This document shows, piece after piece, positions 8,083 to 15,293 of a stretch of DNA of 28,168 bases; position 1 is the stretch's first letter; each line of letters begins with the position of its first letter. The notes under the pieces are model-generated. The model was not told the origin of the DNA. It saw nothing but the letters and a program-made list of their open reading frames with translations, and made no database searches. The translations under genes were made by a program, and so were the position numbers. The DNA comes from a virus. The stretch lies in IMG/VR virus record IMGVR_UViG_3300012954_000052, positions 1 to 28,168 of that record, one strand, 5' to 3'.

Positions 8083-8835
8083 TTAATTATGCGGCCCGGC
8101 AGGTTTATTACCGTGCTTTGTTAAATACTCCATTGTCAATGGAAAGGCATCATATATGTTGTTTCGCAGTGAGGAATAACCGTAAAAGTAATCACTTGCC
8201 TGATCGGGTAGAAATTTTTTGCCTGATTTCATTAAAGGAAGCGGAAAATTAATTGCTAATTTATCCTGGCATTCTCTAGCCAAATTTTGATAAAGCAGCA
8301 CAATATCCGAACCTGCCACCATCGATTCATTGATTCTTTTAAGAGTCTGTATCGGTGTTTCTATCGGAGCTTCAGACTCTTTATAAATTGCGGCCCTATA
8401 ATCTGTTTGTATCCAATCAATAAACTTGCGATAAACATCTTTTCTAGTATCGCCAGTCAGTGGACAAGTATGTGATTTAAACGCGAGCATATCTGGTCTG
8501 CGGTGTGCCCACCAATAATATGACACTAATTGTTCGAGCGGATCTCTTGCAATTGTTATTTTTTTAAATTCACTAATAGGCTTACTAAAATTTAGCAAAT
8601 CCCAAAGAAACTCTAGTCTATGAGGCCCACAGTGTTCGGCCTTGCCATTATTTAAATAGGCATACTTTTCGACATTTTTGCCCCAGTCTCCGTAATTTTC
8701 ATCATACCCAGATTGCCCAGTACAGATATCTGTATCTCCAAGCTTATATTTCAAAGCAATTGCGTATTCAACAGATGTGCCGGCACATTTCATTGGCTTA
8801 TAAAAAATAAAGTTGTGTTTCTCGGATATTATCAT
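8083..8835 (-). CDS. Sulfotransferase family protein
   Basis: This 250-residue protein looks like a PAPS-dependent sulfotransferase of the Sulfotransfer_2 type. Residues 8-21 (NFIFYKPMKCAGTS) match the 5'-phosphosulfate loop, usually a hydrophobic strand, then PK.(A/G)GT(S/T). Around residue 100, ITIARDPLEQLVSYYWW matches the 3'-phosphate-binding motif with its RDP and Ser. Such enzymes move sulfate from PAPS to a sugar or other hydroxyl group; the target here is unknown and could be host surface glycan or a virion glycan. I chose the ATG at 8835: the alternative GTG at 8874 lies inside the terminator stem just upstream, and the family motif begins right after 8835. No strong Shine-Dalgarno is visible. 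It sits between structural genes and is not a T4 core gene, so it is probably an acquired accessory gene. Confidence 0.75.
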   Translation of the reverse strand: MIISEKHNFIFYKPMKCAGTSVEYAIALKYKLGDTDICTGQSGYDENYGDWGKNVEKYAYLNNGKAEHCGPHRLEFLWDLLNFSKPISEFKKITIARDPLEQLVSYYWWAHRRPDMLAFKSHTCPLTGDTRKDVYRKFIDWIQTDYRAAIYKESEAPIETPIQTLKRINESMVAGSDIVLLYQNLARECQDKLAINFPLPLMKSGKKFLPDQASDYFYGYSSLRNNIYDAFPLTMEYLTKHGNKPAGPHN

Positions 8836-8862
8836 GCACAGAATATAATCACCGTCTACAAC

Positions 8863-8896
8863 AAGTAAAACCACCCGACCATTGCTGGAAGGGTGG
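8863..8896 (-). terminator. Intrinsic terminator after the 132-residue gene
   Basis: On the minus strand CCACCC pairs with GGGTGG; inside a small TT/TC internal loop, CCA pairs with TGG around a GCAA (GNRA) tetraloop. The tract TTTTACTT follows. It lies 27 nt after the stop at 8924 and just before the sulfotransferase start at 8835, so expression of that gene depends on readthrough or on a promoter between 8836 and 8870. Confidence 0.82.
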
Positions 8897-8923
8897 CAAA
8901 TACGTCTGTATTATTTTAAAAGA

Positions 8924-9322
8924 TTATACAGTAGTTACAGGAGGCGCAGAAACTCCGGTAAGACCAAGGACGATCCATCCGACAGTGTCATTTACGTAAT
9001 AAAGTGTTGCTCTATCTCCGGCATCAGCAAAAACAATAGTGGCAAAACCAGTTGATGTTGCTGGTGTTAAAGTTCCATTACCGCCATCGGTTCCAAGAAA
9101 TAAGTGAAGAACCTGTCCTGGGGCACCGTTAGCAAGTGTAAGAGCCTCAGTACCACCAGTAGTCATATTAACAACTGCATGTGTAGTTGGTACTGCTAAT
9201 GCACCACCGGCTTTGGTTGTGGATGCGACGTCTGATGGCTGGATTGCATGAAAAAGTCCAGGGGTACCAGAACCCGATTCCTGAAAAAGACCTTTAGCGG
9301 CCGTATACTTTACTTTTGGCAT
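8924..9322 (-). CDS. Small beta-rich protein, probable virion (decoration-type) protein
   Basis: I do not recognise this 132-residue protein by name. After a short N-terminal arm (KVKYTAAKGLFQESGSG) it is built of alternating hydrophobic and Gly/Thr/Ala segments (GAPGQVLHLFLGTDGGNGTL, then ATLYYVNDTVGWIVLGL), typical of small beta-sandwich phage structural proteins. There is no signal peptide or membrane segment. It has a strong AAAGGAG and lies alone between two intrinsic terminators right after the major capsid gene, with a structured leader. Its own transcription unit next to gp23 suggests a highly expressed capsid decoration or vertex protein. That role is inference. Confidence 0.8.
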   Translation of the reverse strand: MPKVKYTAAKGLFQESGSGTPGLFHAIQPSDVASTTKAGGALAVPTTHAVVNMTTGGTEALTLANGAPGQVLHLFLGTDGGNGTLTPATSTGFATIVFADAGDRATLYYVNDTVGWIVLGLTGVSAPPVTTV

Positions 9323-9369
9323 AATTTTTCTCCTTTGAATGATTTTTGAGATTACTTGTCCACATGATT

Positions 9370-9411
9370 CCCTAGCGAGCGTGTGGGGTCCGCCTTATGT
9401 CCGTGCTAGGG
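9370..9411 (-). ncRNA. Candidate structured leader RNA upstream of the 132-residue gene
   Basis: A perfect 7-bp stem, CCCTAGC with GCTAGGG, closes a 28-nt loop in the 5' leader. The loop holds the direct repeat CGGAC twice, 13 nt apart start to start, and is GC-rich in an otherwise AT-rich gap. No T-run follows, so it is not an intrinsic terminator, and at 42 nt it is too short for a tRNA. It could be a translational or stability element, a protein-binding site or a small cis-regulatory RNA. I match it to no known riboswitch class. Confidence 0.4.
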
Positions 9412-9461
9412 GCTTAACTTTAATTATTCGTTAGCATAACAATAATACACACTTTATTGAA

Positions 9462-9469
9462 AGTTTATA
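9462..9469 (-). promoter_or_regulatory. Weak candidate promoter after the gp23 terminator
   Basis: The minus strand reads TATAAACT, two mismatches from the late box TATAAATA. It is positioned just after the gp23 terminator, where the isolated 132-residue gene needs a promoter. No convincing sigma-70 -35/-10 pair is visible in 9412-9475. Low confidence. Confidence 0.2.
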
Positions 9470-9497
9470 AAAAAAGGGACCAACAAAAGTTGGTCCC
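9469..9497 (-). terminator. Strong intrinsic terminator after major capsid gene
   Basis: On the minus strand GGGACCAAC pairs perfectly with GTTGGTCCC (9 bp) around a TTTT loop, followed by seven T. The stem is 9476-9497, 25 nt after the gp23 stop. It should end the long head-gene transcript. Confidence 0.95.
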
Positions 9498-9522
9498 CCT
9501 AGATTAATCATCGATCCGAAGA

Positions 9523-11433
9523 TTAGATGATGTTCATATCCAAACAGGTAACAGTACCGTAGAAGTCAGATCGAACCATCTTCTTGCCATAACGAGTCAT
9601 GACACCCTTACGAGGAGTGAAGTCCTCAGGAGCAAAGATAGTAGGAGTGACGATCAGAGGCACATAAGGTGCATAGACGTATCCAGTCTCAAGGTATGAA
9701 CCACCCTTGTATCCAAGAAGAATCTTGTTACGTGGGAAGTAAGGATCCTTGTAAACAGTGAATCTGTTCGACAAGTTACCAACTCGCTCAGCGCCGATGG
9801 AGATAGCCGAAGCTTGTCCGTCACCGTCTAAAGAGTAAGAGGGCTTGTACAATACAGAAGACTCAAGGATAGTTGCAACATCAGGTCCAACGACGATGAA
9901 GTTAGCAGATCCTCTCAAGGTCTTACGATGGATGGTGTTAGCAGCATCGATAATAGTCTCAATAAGAGTCTCGTACCATTCACGAACCGTACCAGTGAAG
10001 GCAGGGCCGCCAGCCAAAGTAGATGCCTTTTCAGCAACTGTACCAAGTTCCTTGTTGACAAACTTACCAGGAGCACGTGACCAGAACAAGTTTGCTCCGT
10101 TTGCTTGGGTAAGAAGATTGTTAAGGATCTCACGGTCAAGTTCAAGAGCGATTTGCTCAGAAAGGATTTGAGTAAGCTCAACCTCAGCATCCAAGCTGTG
10201 ATAAGCGTTCAAGTCCTGAGCAAGCTCTGGAGACCACTTGGCCTTCAACTTACGAGATACTGCAGTAACAGCGATCGATTCGATCTTGATGTCAATTTCT
10301 GGAATACCAGAAGCATCACCGCCAGAAGCAGTTGCAACATTCAAGTTAGACTCGAAAGATGGGATAGTTAATGCATCACCCTCGTCTCCAACGTTCAAGG
10401 TATCACCCTGTACGAAAGACAATCCAAGTTGATCAGCACCAGTTGCAAGAGAAACAGTTCCGCCGTTTCTGATAGCAACCATCATGATGTGAGTACCGTT
10501 AATAGGATCAACAGTTACAGCAGGAGCTGCAGTAGTCGAAAAGTTTACTCGTTGGTTCAAACGACGAATGTTGATTACGTCATTACCGGCTTGCATGTTC
10601 AATGACGAAGGTGCAGTAGTTGCAGTCGGAATTCCACCGTCTTGTGCAACAAGCGCAATATCTTTGACCATTGTGAAGTCAGCAGAGGTGTTACCGGAAG
10701 AACCAGTAACGTCACCAACAGGTACAAATAAGAACTGAAGGGTATCGTCACCGTTCGTTACTAATTGCTCAAGCTGAGGATCGAACTGAAGCAATCGACC
10801 AACAGTACCGGTCAAAGCAGTTGCAGCAGGAATATGAGAACCGGTCACGAATGAGCCGTTTGAAGCAAAAGCACCAAAACCACCGTTTCCGACGTTCATG
10901 TTAAGACCTTTAGTGCCAGTGTTGCTGTGCTTACGAGAGTAACCAGAACCAGCAAGATCGTATTGACCACCAACAGCAAGAGATCCAGAACGAACTCCCT
11001 TACCAGAAGGACTGTTATAGATAGATTGACCTTGGCCATAAGCACCATCAGTAGCATTAATGCCACCTTGACTTGTACCATAAGTGTAATCTAAGTAGAA
11101 CAAAAGTCCACTTGGAAGTGACATTGGTTGGATAGAAACGATTTCGTTCGCAACCAATCCACCGAATACACGACGAACGATTGGGAAAGCAACGTTTTGG
11201 AATCCACGGACATCACCAGAAGAAACTCCTGATCCGTTAGAAAGAGTAGAGCTCTCGCGAAGTGCTTGAGCAGCTTGGTTTTCAAGAAGAACGGCCATGT
11301 TTTCACGGGTTTGTCCTTCAAGACCTCGAAGAAGACCAGTACGGTTCCACTTCTCGGTAAGTCGACGGTATTGAGCACCAACATGTCGTTGGCGAATGCC
11401 CTCAGTCAACTGATTTAATGTAAATTTTGACAT
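9523..11433 (-). CDS. 23: Major capsid protein (gp23-like)
   Basis: This is the HK97-fold hexamer subunit of the head. Several blocks match T4 gp23: IVRRVFGG followed by VSIQPM near residue 95, WSPELAQDLNAYHSLDAEVE (T4 YSIELAQDLRAVHGMDADAE), FIVVGPDVATIL, GYKGGSYLETGYVYAPYVPL (T4 GYKGPNEMDAGIYYAPYVAL) and the MTRYG motif near the end. It has 636 residues against 521 in T4; the extra length lies mainly in a Gly/Ser/Thr-rich segment around residues 130-380 and may form a surface domain. L58-R59-E60 before S61 aligns with the T4 site LTE65/A66 where gp21 removes the N-terminal peptide. The ATG follows GGAG, 42 nt after the scaffold gene, and a strong terminator follows the stop. Confidence 0.96.
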   Translation of the reverse strand: MSKFTLNQLTEGIRQRHVGAQYRRLTEKWNRTGLLRGLEGQTRENMAVLLENQAAQALRESSTLSNGSGVSSGDVRGFQNVAFPIVRRVFGGLVANEIVSIQPMSLPSGLLFYLDYTYGTSQGGINATDGAYGQGQSIYNSPSGKGVRSGSLAVGGQYDLAGSGYSRKHSNTGTKGLNMNVGNGGFGAFASNGSFVTGSHIPAATALTGTVGRLLQFDPQLEQLVTNGDDTLQFLFVPVGDVTGSSGNTSADFTMVKDIALVAQDGGIPTATTAPSSLNMQAGNDVINIRRLNQRVNFSTTAAPAVTVDPINGTHIMMVAIRNGGTVSLATGADQLGLSFVQGDTLNVGDEGDALTIPSFESNLNVATASGGDASGIPEIDIKIESIAVTAVSRKLKAKWSPELAQDLNAYHSLDAEVELTQILSEQIALELDREILNNLLTQANGANLFWSRAPGKFVNKELGTVAEKASTLAGGPAFTGTVREWYETLIETIIDAANTIHRKTLRGSANFIVVGPDVATILESSVLYKPSYSLDGDGQASAISIGAERVGNLSNRFTVYKDPYFPRNKILLGYKGGSYLETGYVYAPYVPLIVTPTIFAPEDFTPRKGVMTRYGKKMVRSDFYGTVTCLDMNII

Positions 11434-11475
11434 TTTATTTCTCCATTTAATATTGTCAAGTTGAGTTTAGGGGGC

Positions 11476-13230
11476 TTATTTTTTCAAACCGGCTAAAACT
11501 GCCCATCTTCCGAGCTCTGATCCATTGTTGGCCGGGGCTGACGACCGAACAGATTTGCTAGCGGAACCAGTTCTAGAAACACTCTCGTTCATAGTACCGC
11601 CCTTAGTACTACGTCCTTTTTTGAGTGATTCGGTTAGTGAGGTGTAAAGCAATTTAGCCTCTCGGAGCGTCTGGGCATTATCTAGGGCCTCGACTATTGC
11701 TCTCTGTTGCTTTACATTGAGATCGTAACTTTGCATTAACTTATTAACATACAATAACTTTGCGTTGAAAAGATTTGACTCTTTTAATTCTTTCTTAGCT
11801 GCAGCAGCTTGTCTCTTCAAGAGTTTAGCTTCTTTACGAGCTTCAGCAAGTTGGTGTTGCGCGCGACGGTATCTTCTTCTTTCCGAAAGTGCAGCACCTT
11901 GAGATGAACCTCCGCCATATTGATCAGCAGCAGCTTCAGCGCTTCCAGATCCATCAACGTTTAATTCTGCACCTGCAGAATCACCAAGCTCTTCGGCCAA
12001 AGCATTAATCAAGTCTGCTTCCGTAACCTCGATGACTTCATCGGCGCCACCGTGCATTGCGGCAACTGGGTCACCCATTTCAGCAAGTCTGCGACGTCTT
12101 GCCATTCTACGACGACGTGATTCTGCCAATCTTGCGCTAGAACGTCTCGCTCTACGGCTCTGGGGCTTACGCTTTCCAGAAAGACGAGCGATTTCGCGTC
12201 GTAACATTGACTCAGAGATTTCCATCATTTCGTCCATCTCATCTTTTTCGTCCATGTCATCCATGTCATCCATTTCGTCAGCTTCGTCCATGTCATCCAT
12301 GTCATCCATTTCATACATTTCATCATGATCGGCTTCTTCAAGATCAAGATCTAAATCATCATCTCCACCTTCTTCGTCTTCTTCGTCACCTTCGTCATCT
12401 TCGTCTTCAGCTTCGACTTCAACGTCTAAGCCTAAAGCAGCGCCGAGATCTTCTAAAGCAGATGAAGCCGCATCAACGTCTACATCTCCGCCAGCATCGC
12501 CTTCTTCTGTCTCCACGTCGAGATCTAATTCGTCTTCTCCACCTTCTTCATCTTCTTCTTTCAAAAGCCACCAAGCATTTTCATTAAGCCGGCGACCAGC
12601 ATTTCTACGTCTCATTACGTTATTCTCCTTTAATAGTAAGTTTAGAGCGTTCAATTTGGTTTGGCTGTTCTTATCGCCAGCCTCACTCATAATTATGAGC
12701 TTCTGTCGAATTGTTCTTATTTCCTTTAATAAGGCCTTTTGAACTTTTCGACTTTTTGTTTCATTGAGCGCTCTTAAAAGCTGTGAGACACTCATTTTCT
12801 TGATATTGGTAACTTTCGAACCTTTTTTAGATTCAACAGTAACTGAAACTTTTACTTGTTTTCCATCTTTTTCAAATGAAAATTCTGTAGGTGCAGCCGG
12901 AACAGCTATAGGTTCCACAGGGGGAGCCATATCAATTGGCGGCACCTCTGAGGGCAAAGCTGATCCCATATCTGAAACAAGATCATCCGCAGCTGCTTCA
13001 ACTGGCATGTCTTCTGCTTCAGCGGCTTCAGCGTCATCACCGGAGAAGAATTCAACTTCTTCTGGGATGTCATCACCTGCAGCTTCGTCGTCAAGGTCAG
13101 CTAATTCATTTTCAATTAACAATTTAATCCTTGGGGCGACTGCCTCGATTATTTTATTTGTGGCGTTTTGTTCCGCAATTTCACGAAGCTTTTTCGCATC
13201 GTCTAATGCATCTTTGAATAATTTGCTCAT
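11476..13230 (-). CDS. 22: Prohead core scaffold protein (gp22-like)
   Basis: This 584-residue gene directly precedes gp23, the place of the T4 prohead core protein gp22 (269 residues). The N-terminus (KLFKDALDDAKKLREIAE) and C-terminal part (residues about 455-545, ending LREAKLLYTSLTESLKK) are helical coiled-coil segments; the helix LLYVNKLMQSYDLNVKQQ resembles gp22-type scaffold ends. Between them lie a very acidic tract (residues about 225-330, runs of Asp, Glu and Met) and then a very basic tract rich in Arg (about 340-375). Several L-x-E sites (e.g. LAE before ARK) fit cleavage by the gp21 protease, as expected for a core protein that is degraded. The role rests on position and composition more than on direct similarity. 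Confidence 0.72.
   Translation of the reverse strand: MSKLFKDALDDAKKLREIAEQNATNKIIEAVAPRIKLLIENELADLDDEAAGDDIPEEVEFFSGDDAEAAEAEDMPVEAAADDLVSDMGSALPSEVPPIDMAPPVEPIAVPAAPTEFSFEKDGKQVKVSVTVESKKGSKVTNIKKMSVSQLLRALNETKSRKVQKALLKEIRTIRQKLIIMSEAGDKNSQTKLNALNLLLKENNVMRRRNAGRRLNENAWWLLKEEDEEGGEDELDLDVETEEGDAGGDVDVDAASSALEDLGAALGLDVEVEAEDEDDEGDEEDEEGGDDDLDLDLEEADHDEMYEMDDMDDMDEADEMDDMDDMDEKDEMDEMMEISESMLRREIARLSGKRKPQSRRARRSSARLAESRRRRMARRRRLAEMGDPVAAMHGGADEVIEVTEADLINALAEELGDSAGAELNVDGSGSAEAAADQYGGGSSQGAALSERRRYRRAQHQLAEARKEAKLLKRQAAAAKKELKESNLFNAKLLYVNKLMQSYDLNVKQQRAIVEALDNAQTLREAKLLYTSLTESLKKGRSTKGGTMNESVSRTGSASKSVRSSAPANNGSELGRWAVLAGLKK
12248..12312 (-). repeat. In-frame 36-bp tandem repeat in the acidic tract of the scaffold gene
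   Basis: A 29-bp block starting at 12248 recurs exactly at 12284, a period of 36 bp. It encodes the repeated DEMDDMDDMDE unit. Shorter TCATCCATG units repeat within it. The repeat keeps the reading frame, so changes in copy number would lengthen or shorten the acidic tract without breaking the gene. Confidence 0.85.
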
Positions 13231-13283
13231 AGAACGTCTCCAGACTACTTGATTTTAATTATGCTATTAATTATTAAAAAACC

Positions 13284-13511
13284 TTAATTTCGCTTATTTT
13301 TTTGCGCCCTTCTCTTCCCAGCCGCAATTTTTCTTCTTCTTTTCATTCCACGCGTTAGTGGGAAAACTTTCTCCCTTAACTCTTTTACGATTCCAGATTT
13401 CTTATATTTTCTGTTGAAAGCCCTAATAAGCCTATCATTCTGTTCTTGAACAGACCCTTTTGCTTTTCTAGGATTACTCTTTACAGAGAAATTATACTTC
13501 TTTAAACCCAT
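13284..13511 (-). CDS. rpsU: Ribosomal protein bS21 homologue
   Basis: A 75-residue, very basic protein. Residues about 25-65 (DRLIRAFNRKYKKSGIVKEL followed by REKVF, then KRRRKIAAGKRRAQK) align with bacterial bS21, whose core reads like DxALRRFKR...KAGVLxEVRRR...F then a Lys/Arg-rich tail. Length also fits (bS21 is 57-75 residues). The first 20 residues (NFSVKSNPRKAKGS) are an added basic arm. In bacteria bS21 binds the 30S platform near the 3' end of 16S rRNA and takes part in translation initiation. bS21 is the ribosomal protein most often reported in phage genomes. The start overlaps the previous stop by 10 nt, so it is translated within the head operon. A DNA- or scaffold-binding basic head protein is the main alternative. 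Confidence 0.72.
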   Translation of the reverse strand: MGLKKYNFSVKSNPRKAKGSVQEQNDRLIRAFNRKYKKSGIVKELREKVFPLTRGMKRRRKIAAGKRRAQKNKRN

Positions 13512-14062
13512 TGTTGCTCCAAAATAATTAACCTTACTAGGTACCTTATTTCATCTAACTGTTTTTTGGCAATATCTTCAATAGTGTAAGCTGGTTCGTC
13601 GGAGTCTTCGTCGGAGAAACCCAACATTGTTGAATAACCTTGTTTTGATCCGGTAGGTCTAGAGTGACTTGTAAAACCACTTGTTGGGCCTTGAGGATAT
13701 CTAGGAGCTGTGCCTAGCGGTGATCTAGATCTGTTTTTATACAGATCAGGAATAGGATTCATGGAGTTTGATGCTTCGCCTAAATGCGCATTTGGCCCTA
13801 CAAGTGACTGACTCTCGATGTCCGAATATGGAAGGGGATCATAATTGCGAGGCGATTGCTGTTTTGTAATTACTGCATCGATTGTTTCTTCGTCGACGTC
13901 AATATCTTCAAGATCAGCCGACGGTTCAACATAAGGAAAGGTAGGATCACCGTGCACTCTATTCTTAAAGTACTTTGCAGTGAGCCTACCATATCCTAGG
14001 TCATCCCTAGAGTCGCCAAAACTTTTTGGGAAATTATTATTACCCGCTAGGGAATTAGTCAT
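13502..14062 (-). CDS. Unknown head-cluster protein, 186 residues
   Basis: No family recognised. The first 130 residues are rich in Pro, Ser, Asn and Gly and look mostly unstructured, with an acidic patch near residue 52 (DLEDIDVDEETIDAV). The C-terminal 35 residues (YTIEDIAKKQLDEIRYLVRL) form an amphipathic helix that could bind a partner. The ATG overlaps the previous stop as TAATG; the stop overlaps the bS21 start by 10 nt, so it is translationally coupled on both sides. Its place between protease and scaffold genes suggests a part in prohead assembly or DNA packaging. Confidence 0.78.
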   Translation of the reverse strand: MTNSLAGNNNFPKSFGDSRDDLGYGRLTAKYFKNRVHGDPTFPYVEPSADLEDIDVDEETIDAVITKQQSPRNYDPLPYSDIESQSLVGPNAHLGEASNSMNPIPDLYKNRSRSPLGTAPRYPQGPTSGFTSHSRPTGSKQGYSTMLGFSDEDSDEPAYTIEDIAKKQLDEIRYLVRLIILEQQWV

Positions 14063-14541
14063 TATACAGATCCAGGTGCCTTACCCATTTGAAAATCATT
14101 TAAAACGCCTGTACTCTGTGAGGCGGATGATTGATCCGGCCCAAGAGATGATCCAACGCCAGATCCAAACTGTTGATTTGGCTCTTGGCCAAATCCATCA
14201 GGGGCTGCTGGGATGTCAGACGCGTTTAAACTTCCAGGGCCAGGCGATGCAGGGTTTGGAACGAATGGAGAAGCAGGCAAACCACCAGCTCCTGTTGGTA
14301 CATCTGCCATAACAGGTGCATCAACATAATCTCTATTAAATTCTCCAAAAGTATGACCGCCATCATTCACAACACCGTCCAGCAAAAGCTGTTGAGCGAG
14401 TTCTTTTATTGAATCATCGTTAATTTCACCGGAATGAATCGGGCTAGCTGCGTACGCAGATACCAACGATGCCGTGTCTGATGAACCAATTCCTCTTTCA
14501 GAAACCGGTACTGTTACCATTAATTGTTTGTGTGTTGCCAT
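14062..14541 (-). CDS. Unknown head-cluster protein, 159 residues
   Basis: No family recognised. Residues 1-65 contain a likely folded part with a helix (DDSIKELAQQLLLDGVVNDG). From about residue 75 on, the chain is dominated by Pro, Gly, Ser, Ala and Gln (e.g. FVPNPASPGPGSLNASD) and is probably disordered. There is no signal peptide or membrane segment. The start follows an AGAGGTA Shine-Dalgarno and lies 5 nt after the preceding gene; the stop overlaps the next start as TAATG. Its place in the operon suggests a structural or assembly role. Confidence 0.76.
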   Translation of the reverse strand: MATHKQLMVTVPVSERGIGSSDTASLVSAYAASPIHSGEINDDSIKELAQQLLLDGVVNDGGHTFGEFNRDYVDAPVMADVPTGAGGLPASPFVPNPASPGPGSLNASDIPAAPDGFGQEPNQQFGSGVGSSLGPDQSSASQSTGVLNDFQMGKAPGSV

Positions 14542-14546
14542 TTTTA

Positions 14547-14828
14547 TTACCTCTTATCAATGCCTTTTAGGATTTTAGAACGTAACTTTTTCTTTGCTTC
14601 TTGCAACTTAACCATCTTTTTGTAAAGTCTCTCTTCTTGAATTTTAAGCGCCTTCATAAAATCAATATTCTGTTCAAGAGAATCTGCATACTCGGATGCA
14701 TCTTTTTCTTCAACGTCTTTGGCTGCCTTTTCAGTATCAGCAAGCTTGCCTGACAGACCCGCTTCGCTTAAATTGTTAATTTCTTCTAATACTAATTTTC
14801 GTAGTGCTTTTACTGTTAATCTTTTCAT
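14547..14828 (-). CDS. Small helical head-cluster protein, candidate prohead core peptide
   Basis: A 93-residue, highly charged and probably all-helical protein. It begins with an amphipathic helix (LTVKALRKLVLEEINNLSEA) very like the start of the gene upstream. The C-terminal half (KIQEERLYKKMVKLQEAKKK) is a basic coiled coil. L20-S21-E22 before A23 fits the T4 gp21 cleavage consensus (L/I)-x-E before A/G. T4 carries small internal prohead proteins of this kind (gp67, gp68, the IP proteins), but I see no specific homology to any one. CGGAG lies upstream of the ATG. Confidence 0.76.
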   Translation of the reverse strand: MKRLTVKALRKLVLEEINNLSEAGLSGKLADTEKAAKDVEEKDASEYADSLEQNIDFMKALKIQEERLYKKMVKLQEAKKKLRSKILKGIDKR

Positions 14829-14864
14829 TGGTTTCTCCGTGCTATGTAATAAATATGTTCTTTG

Positions 14865-15293
14865 TTATTTTTCCGCACCAGAAAAAGCTAGTGAAGCCCA
14901 ATTACCAACATTATCAAAAAGATCTTCAAGATCATTAGAATTAACGGCCATTGCAGCTGCATCATGAGGCTGATAATCCTGTCTACCAGTCGATGCTTCT
15001 GTCAGTGGTTGATTTTGAAAAGTTGTTGATGCAGTATCGGCAAATATTTCTTGCATCAACGGGTCATTCGTCATCGCAGAAACATCAGGCATGTTTTTGG
15101 ATTGTGTTTTTTCCCTTAGCATCTTTTTTCTTTTTTCAAAAACTTCTGGTTCGATTCGATCCTGTTTTCTTTTTCTTTTTCGAGTCTTAGACTCGTTTAT
15201 GGTTTCTGCGCTGTTGAGCAGCCCTTCTGATAAAATTTCTACTAAACACTCTTTAACTATTTCTTTTAAAACTGAACGGGAAACTTTAGCCAT
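14865..15293 (-). CDS. Head-cluster protein with N-terminal amphipathic helix and LSE/G site
   Basis: A 142-residue protein of unknown function. The start at 15293 is chosen over 15305 because it overlaps the previous stop as TAATG and follows GGGGTG; nothing like a Shine-Dalgarno precedes 15305. The N-terminal helix (VSRSVLKEIVKECLVEILSE) resembles that of the next gene. L21-S22-E23 before G24 fits the gp21 protease consensus. A basic stretch (KTRKRKRKQDR) follows near residue 35, then an acidic, Ala/Asn-rich C-terminus. The helix plus cleavage site suggests a core protein that is trimmed in the prohead. That is inference. Confidence 0.76.
   Translation of the reverse strand: MAKVSRSVLKEIVKECLVEILSEGLLNSAETINESKTRKRKRKQDRIEPEVFEKRKKMLREKTQSKNMPDVSAMTNDPLMQEIFADTASTTFQNQPLTEASTGRQDYQPHDAAAMAVNSNDLEDLFDNVGNWASLAFSGAEK

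Noticed and set aside
8083-8874. Longer sulfotransferase frame starting at GTG 8874
   Set aside because: The GTG lies within the stem of an intrinsic terminator, and the added 13 residues precede the family's first strand. ATG 8835 fits better.
9370-9411. tRNA, because of the 7-bp closing stem
   Set aside because: Only 42 nt long, with no D, anticodon or T arms and no CCA end.
12248-12312. CRISPR-like repeat array
   Set aside because: The repeats are in-frame coding units with 7-nt gaps and no unique spacers.
12207-12587. Plus-strand frame of 126 codons rich in His, Leu, Arg and Pro
   Set aside because: It is the antisense reading of the acidic repeat tract of the scaffold gene; the odd composition comes from the repeat.
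12764-13252. Plus-strand frame of 162 codons rich in Ser and Ala
   Set aside because: Antisense to the N-terminal half of the scaffold gene, with no supporting start signal.
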